Assembly (NCBI GenBank): GCA_964498725.1
Contig: CAZCHS010000040.1
Coordinates: forward strand, 1-26,357
Origin: JAFGTP01 sp964498725
GTDB lineage: Bacteria; Fidelibacterota; UBA2242; JAFGTP01
Direction of reading: 5' to 3'
Length of the DNA stretch: 26,357 nucleotides
Each line of letters opens with the position of its first letter. Position 1 is the first letter of the stretch. The notes under the pieces were generated by a model, which was not told the origin of the DNA, did not search any database, and saw nothing but the letters and a program-made list of their open reading frames with translations. The position numbers and the translations under genes were made by a program. This document shows positions 22,662 through 26,357 of this stretch, piece by piece.

Positions 22662-23428
22662 TGAAATTAACGATCCTGGGAAGTGGCACACATATTCCGG
22701 TGAAACACCGGTCCAATCCGGCATATTTGCTGGATATTGAGGGAGAAACAGTTTTATTTGACTGTGGGTCGGGAACATTGCGTCAGATTGCCAGAGCCGG
22801 CCGCAGTGAATGGGAAATCGATAAAATATTTCTGTCTCATTTGCATATTGATCATACAATTGACCTGATTCCATTATTTTTTACTTTCAAATATCAGCAT
22901 AAAGAAAATGAGCTGTTTAAAGTAATTCCTGTGTACGCCCATGAAGAATTCGCAGACCGGTTGCAAAATTTGGAAAATATCTACGGCAAGTGGATCAAAT
23001 CTGAAAAACGTGTTTACCGGCATATTGGCCTGCTGCCAAATCAACAATTGCCGGGAAATTTTAAAATCGAAACTTTTTCGGCTGATCATGCGGATCACAG
23101 CCTGATATTCCGGCTGACCGACGGTCAAAACCGGCGTTTTGTCTACAGTGGCGATACTTCTCTGACGGAAGATTTAATTAGAGCCGCATACAGGGCCGAT
23201 CTCGCATTAATTGAATGTTCAGGTTGGGAGAATTCCGGAATCCAAGGCCATTTATCACCGGGAGATGTAAAAAAACTGATCTTTGAATCCAAAATAAAAA
23301 AAATAGTAGTAACGCATATCAATCCTGAAAATGACACAGAAGACCTGCGATCCAAAATACAGGCCGGCACTACCGAAGTAATAATTGCGAAAGACTTAAT
23401 GACAATTTCCCTCCAGACCAGAAATTAG
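22661..23428 (+). CDS. MBL-fold metal-dependent hydrolase, RNase Z-like
   Basis: A 255-residue metallo-beta-lactamase-fold hydrolase. The metal-binding motif is SHLHIDHT with H60, H62, D64 and H65; other family points are GSGTHIPVKHRSNPAYLL, FDCGSGTLRQI, YSGDTSLTEDL (fifth ligand Asp), ECSGW, GHLSPGDV and VVTHI. The shape resembles RNase Z/arylsulfatase-like and PhnP-like members. It lacks the long exosite arm of true RNase Z, so tRNA 3'-processing is not the first choice; phosphodiester or sulfate ester hydrolysis are possibilities. The start is fixed by a TGATG overlap with the Mth938-domain gene. A terminator follows at 23457-23487. Fold is sure, substrate unknown. Confidence 0.88.
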   Translation: MKLTILGSGTHIPVKHRSNPAYLLDIEGETVLFDCGSGTLRQIARAGRSEWEIDKIFLSHLHIDHTIDLIPLFFTFKYQHKENELFKVIPVYAHEEFADRLQNLENIYGKWIKSEKRVYRHIGLLPNQQLPGNFKIETFSADHADHSLIFRLTDGQNRRFVYSGDTSLTEDLIRAAYRADLALIECSGWENSGIQGHLSPGDVKKLIFESKIKKIVVTHINPENDTEDLRSKIQAGTTEVIIAKDLMTISLQTRN

Positions 23429-23456
23429 ACATAAGATATATTATGTAAACTTATCC

Positions 23457-23487
23457 GGGAATGTAAGTCTTGACACTTCCCTTTTTT
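23457..23487 (+). terminator. Rho-independent terminator after the MBL-fold gene
   Basis: GGGAATGT (23457-23464) pairs with ACA (23473-23475) and TTCCC (23477-23481), with a single bulged C and an 8-base loop, followed by six T. A TTGACA at 23470-23475 falls within the loop and stem and is therefore unlikely to be a -35 box. Confidence 0.72.
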
Positions 23488-23528
23488 GTGAAAGCATTTT
23501 TTTTAATTGAAAAATTAAAGGAGTTTTT

Positions 23529-23912
23529 ATGGAATCTTTTTCTGTCACCACCAATCACAGAAATCAATTTATTGATATTACTAATGATGTAAAAAAAGCA
23601 GTTAACAAATTGAATATCTCATCAGGTGTCATTACGGTTTTTTGCCCGCACACAACTGCCGCCATTACAATCAATGAAAATGCTGATCCTGATGTGACCA
23701 GTGATATGATGCAAAAATTGAATTCATTGGTTCCGCCCCATGAAGGATATGCTCATGCCGAAGGAAACTCCGACTCACATATCAAAAGTTCACTGGTTGG
23801 GAATTCATGTCAGATAATTGTCGAAGATGACCGTTTACAGCTGGGCACATGGCAAGGAATTTATTTTTGTGAATTTGACGGACCGAGAACACGAAAAGTT
23901 TGGGTGCAGTAG
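23529..23912 (+). CDS. YjbQ/UPF0047 family protein
   Basis: A 127-residue protein of the YjbQ family (secondary thiamine-phosphate synthase). It is recognised by SGVITVFCPHTTAAITINENADPDV (H41, E50, N51), the histidine-rich middle VPPHEGYAHAEGNSDSHIKSSLVG, and LQLGTWQGIYFCEFDGPRTRKVWV, all hallmark stretches. E. coli YjbQ has weak thiamine-phosphate synthase activity; the true role is unsettled. The protein forms trimers in known structures. An AAAGGAG ribosome-binding site lies 8 bases before the ATG. It stands between a terminator and zwf. No thiamine genes are near, so the thiamine role gets no support from context. Confidence 0.92.
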   Translation: MESFSVTTNHRNQFIDITNDVKKAVNKLNISSGVITVFCPHTTAAITINENADPDVTSDMMQKLNSLVPPHEGYAHAEGNSDSHIKSSLVGNSCQIIVEDDRLQLGTWQGIYFCEFDGPRTRKVWVQ

Positions 23913-24073
23913 AACTGGTTATTGGTATTAGTCCTCTCCTCTTGCTTTATTTTTCTGTTTTCCAGTGGATTAGCATTATATCTCAAAAATTTTGGGAATA
24001 ATCAGATAGATCATCAACTGTAACTATTGTTCATCATTCATATCTTACAGAGTTAAAAATTAAGGATAATAGT

Positions 24074-25588
24074 ATGAAAAAACCTGAAAATAGCATTTTT
24101 GTAATTTTTGGCGGCACCGGCGACCTTACCAAACGAAAAATAATTCCAGCCCTGTATAGAAATTATCAGCAGGATTTATTACCGGACAATTTTGCAATTG
24201 TCGGCCTGGGCCGCACAAAATTTGACCAGCAGTCTTACAGGAAAAGCTTTCGCCCGTGGCTCGGTAATGAGGAAAATGTGGATGACTTCATTTCCCATAT
24301 TCATTTTAAAAATTTGGATGTGGGTTCCAGACAGGATTTTGTTGATTTGAAATCCTTTTTAGACACTTTAAATAAGCAGGTTAGCGCTAATAACAACTAT
24401 TTGTTTTACCTGGCAGTTGGCCCTAACTTTTTTGAACCAATTATTGAAAATCTGGGCCGGGTTAATCTCTGCAGTAAGGGCTCCAAATCCGGATGGCAGC
24501 GGCTGGTTGTGGAAAAACCTTTCGGCACTGATTTAATTTCTGCTAAAAAATTGAATAACAAGGTATTAGAGCATTTCAATGAAGGAGATGTTTACCGTAT
24601 CGATCATTACCTCGGTAAAGAAACTGTTCAAAATATTTTGGCGTTTCGCTTTGCCAACGGCATTTTTGAACCACTCTGGAACAGAAATTATATTGATCAT
24701 ATCGAAATAACCGGCGCAGAAAATAACGGCGTCGGCAGCCGCGGCGGCTATTACGACCAGTCCGGCCATATGCGAGATATGGTACAAAATCATCTATTAC
24801 AAATTCTTGCCACCGTTGCCATGGAACCGCCGAATAATTTTGAGTCCAAATCAGTGCGGGATGAAAAAGTAAAAATTTTTGAAGCCCTGGCGCCAATTGA
24901 TGCAAAAAATGTTGAAAAAAGTGTTATTCGCGCCCAGTATATAGCTGCTGAGATTGACGGCAAAAAAATTAATGGCTATCAGCAGGAAGATAAAGTCCCC
25001 GGTAATTCAACAACGGAAACCTTTGTGGCGATGAAAGTTATAGTGGATAATTGGCGCTGGTCCGGTGTTCCCTTTTACATTCGAACCGGAAAACGGCTGC
25101 CGGCGCGGGTCAATGAGGTGGTTATTCATTTTAAAAAAACACCCCATCATCTTTTTACATCCATGAGTCGCAATTCCATCAGGCACAACAAACTGATCCT
25201 GCGCATTCAGCCTGATGAGGGAATAGTCATGAATTTCGGCATGAAACAACCAGGTGAAGGGTTTCATATCAAAAATGTCAGTATGGATTTTCATTATTCC
25301 GATCTGACCAGCGAATCATTACCCGATGCCTATGAGCGGTTACTGCTGGATGTGCTAAATGGCGATCCAACGCTCTATGCCCGTAATGATGCGGTAGAAG
25401 CATGCTGGCGTTATATTTCCCCGGTTTTGAATGAGTGGCAGCGTAACAACGAGATCGGATTGTACCACTATCCGGCTGGTACATGGGGACCGAAAGAGGC
25501 TGACCAACTATTTGAAAATGATGAAAATACCTGGCATAACCCCTGCCCTAACCTGACAAATAAAGGAAACAATTGTGAACTCAGCTAA
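24074..25588 (+). CDS. zwf: Glucose-6-phosphate 1-dehydrogenase
   Basis: First enzyme of the oxidative pentose phosphate pathway: glucose 6-phosphate plus NADP+ to 6-phosphogluconolactone and NADPH. The NADP-binding loop is GGTGDLTKRK at residues 13-22; VEKPFGTD holds the conserved EKPxG turn; and the substrate and catalytic signature RIDHYLGKE is at 175-183, with H178 and K182. Further landmarks are GVPFYIRTGKRLPARVNEVVI and a YHYPAGTWGPKEADQL end. Its 504 residues are a full-length bacterial enzyme. AAGGA precedes the ATG. It overlaps the next gene, pgl, by 14 bases, so both are co-translated. The NADPH made here could feed reductases such as those at 15396-16954, but they are in a separate transcript. 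Confidence 0.96.
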   Translation: MKKPENSIFVIFGGTGDLTKRKIIPALYRNYQQDLLPDNFAIVGLGRTKFDQQSYRKSFRPWLGNEENVDDFISHIHFKNLDVGSRQDFVDLKSFLDTLNKQVSANNNYLFYLAVGPNFFEPIIENLGRVNLCSKGSKSGWQRLVVEKPFGTDLISAKKLNNKVLEHFNEGDVYRIDHYLGKETVQNILAFRFANGIFEPLWNRNYIDHIEITGAENNGVGSRGGYYDQSGHMRDMVQNHLLQILATVAMEPPNNFESKSVRDEKVKIFEALAPIDAKNVEKSVIRAQYIAAEIDGKKINGYQQEDKVPGNSTTETFVAMKVIVDNWRWSGVPFYIRTGKRLPARVNEVVIHFKKTPHHLFTSMSRNSIRHNKLILRIQPDEGIVMNFGMKQPGEGFHIKNVSMDFHYSDLTSESLPDAYERLLLDVLNGDPTLYARNDAVEACWRYISPVLNEWQRNNEIGLYHYPAGTWGPKEADQLFENDENTWHNPCPNLTNKGNNCELS

Positions 25589-26309
25589 TATTAAAATTTT
25601 TACCGATCCCATTGAATTGTCTGAAAACCTGACAGAAGCGTTTATAAAATATATCGACAAAAGATCCAGTGTCAATATCGCCCTGGCCGGTGGCAGCACA
25701 CCAAAAATTATATATTCAACCCTGTCGCAGCCAAAATACCAGGACAAAATTGACTGGTCAAAGATCTATTTGTATTGGGGTGATGAGCGGTGTGTTCCGC
25801 CGGTTCATGAAGAAAGTAATTATCGCATGGTTAAAGAAGCCCTGCTGAACCATATTAATATTCCCGCTGAAAATATCCACCGTATTAAAGGAGAAGCGGA
25901 TCCTGATCGGGAAAAAAATTATTACAGCAGGTTATTATACACAAACTTGCCACAGAAAAATGGCATTCCGGTTTTTGACTGGATATTCTTAGGACTTGGA
26001 GATGACGGCCATACTGCTTCTCTTTTTCCTGATTCCGGAAATTTGAAGGTTGAGGATCCACTGTGTGTTGTGGCTGAACATCCTGAGACCGGTCAGCAGC
26101 GCATATCTCTCTCCCTGCCCCTTCTTGCCAATGCTAACAGAATTTCATTTCTGGTAACCAATAAGAAGAAGGCACAAATCATTGAAAAAATATTGAGATG
26201 CAGAACAGTTTCACCACAATATCCGGCGTCGCTACTCTATGAGAAACGACCGGATGCGGAATGGTGGCTGGACCATGACGCCGCAGCTTATCTGCACATG
26301 TCATTGTAG
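25575..26309 (+). CDS. pgl: 6-phosphogluconolactonase (DevB type)
   Basis: Hydrolyses 6-phosphogluconolactone to 6-phosphogluconate, the step after Zwf. The family is seen in NIALAGGSTPKIIYSTL (residues 34-50), YLYWGDERCVPPVHEESNYRM, and FLGLGDDGHTASLFPDS, with the active-site histidine. Its 244 residues are normal for the Pgl/DevB type. The start is GTG at 25575, within the end of zwf, backed by an AAAGGA ribosome-binding site at 25562-25567. The adjacency to zwf is classical. No gnd (6-phosphogluconate dehydrogenase) is present up to the window end, and the last 48 bases after the stop contain no further gene. Confidence 0.95.
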   Translation: MNSANIKIFTDPIELSENLTEAFIKYIDKRSSVNIALAGGSTPKIIYSTLSQPKYQDKIDWSKIYLYWGDERCVPPVHEESNYRMVKEALLNHINIPAENIHRIKGEADPDREKNYYSRLLYTNLPQKNGIPVFDWIFLGLGDDGHTASLFPDSGNLKVEDPLCVVAEHPETGQQRISLSLPLLANANRISFLVTNKKKAQIIEKILRCRTVSPQYPASLLYEKRPDAEWWLDHDAAAYLHMSL

Positions 26310-26357
26310 AACGCCTATGAAAATAAAAGTCAAGATGTACCCCTAAAAAAACCTAAA

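Noticed and set aside
22661..23428. True RNase Z
   Set aside because: Metal ligands fit, but the long flexible arm of RNase Z is missing and the protein is shorter than usual, so only the fold is called.
23470..23475. TTGACA as a -35 box for the YjbQ gene
   Set aside because: It falls in the loop and stem of a convincing intrinsic terminator, and no -10 box lies at the right distance.
1..26357. CRISPR array, tRNA, rRNA, prophage or toxin-antitoxin genes
   Set aside because: No regularly spaced repeats, tRNA cloverleaf, rRNA signature, phage genes or typical toxin-antitoxin pair were seen on either strand.

Overview
The window reads as a stretch of chromosome from a Gram-negative bacterium of the Fibrobacterota-Chlorobiota-Bacteroidota (FCB) group or a neighbouring candidate phylum such as Calditrichota, KSB1 or Marinimicrobia. 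The best clue is the secreted CotH protein, whose C-terminal sorting domain carries the NYPNPFNP-type motif typical of those lineages. The lipoproteins with lipobox cysteines, the LPS-type glycosyltransferases and the AT-rich composition (roughly 40% G+C by eye, not computed) fit. The phylum is inferred. No rRNA, tRNA, phage, CRISPR array or transposase gene was found.

Layout. (1) Positions 83-4420, plus strand: four overlapping glycosyltransferase genes (GT4, GT4, GT9, GT4), a surface glycan or lipopolysaccharide-core cluster. (2) 4695-7399, plus: a membrane GT39/GT83-type glycosyltransferase, a GtrA-family membrane protein and a PAP2 phosphatase, all overlapping; together they look like a lipid-linked sugar transfer and recycling unit. 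(3) 7709-9273, minus: a second PAP2 phosphatase, a possible 52-residue ORF and a PAPS-type sulfotransferase. (4) 9442-13095, minus: a large M16 zinc-peptidase lipoprotein and a DUF4163/DUF3298-like lipoprotein. (5) 13259-17116, plus: nicotinamidase and nicotinate phosphoribosyltransferase (NAD salvage), a YghZ/Gpr-like aldo-keto reductase, a nitroreductase and a 53-residue four-cysteine protein. (6) 17150-20164, minus: a secreted CotH-family protein and a lipoprotein with two Ig-like domains. (7) 20459-26309, plus: an MltC-like lytic transglycosylase; a conserved protein of unknown function, a Mth938-domain protein and an MBL-fold hydrolase; a YjbQ-family protein; and zwf-pgl, the first two steps of the oxidative pentose phosphate pathway.

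The most distinctive non-coding signal is a pair of about 120-bp intergenic repeats, at 4463-4582 and 7395-7704. The second copy is interrupted by a 186-bp insert with 14-bp terminal inverted repeats and a duplicated TTAA. The first copy has a single TTAA at the matching place. The window thus holds both the filled and the empty site of a small non-autonomous transposable element. I did not find a clearly new multi-gene system. The best leads are this element, the membrane glycan and sulfotransferase region, the four-cysteine protein, and the run of conserved unknowns at 21726-23912.
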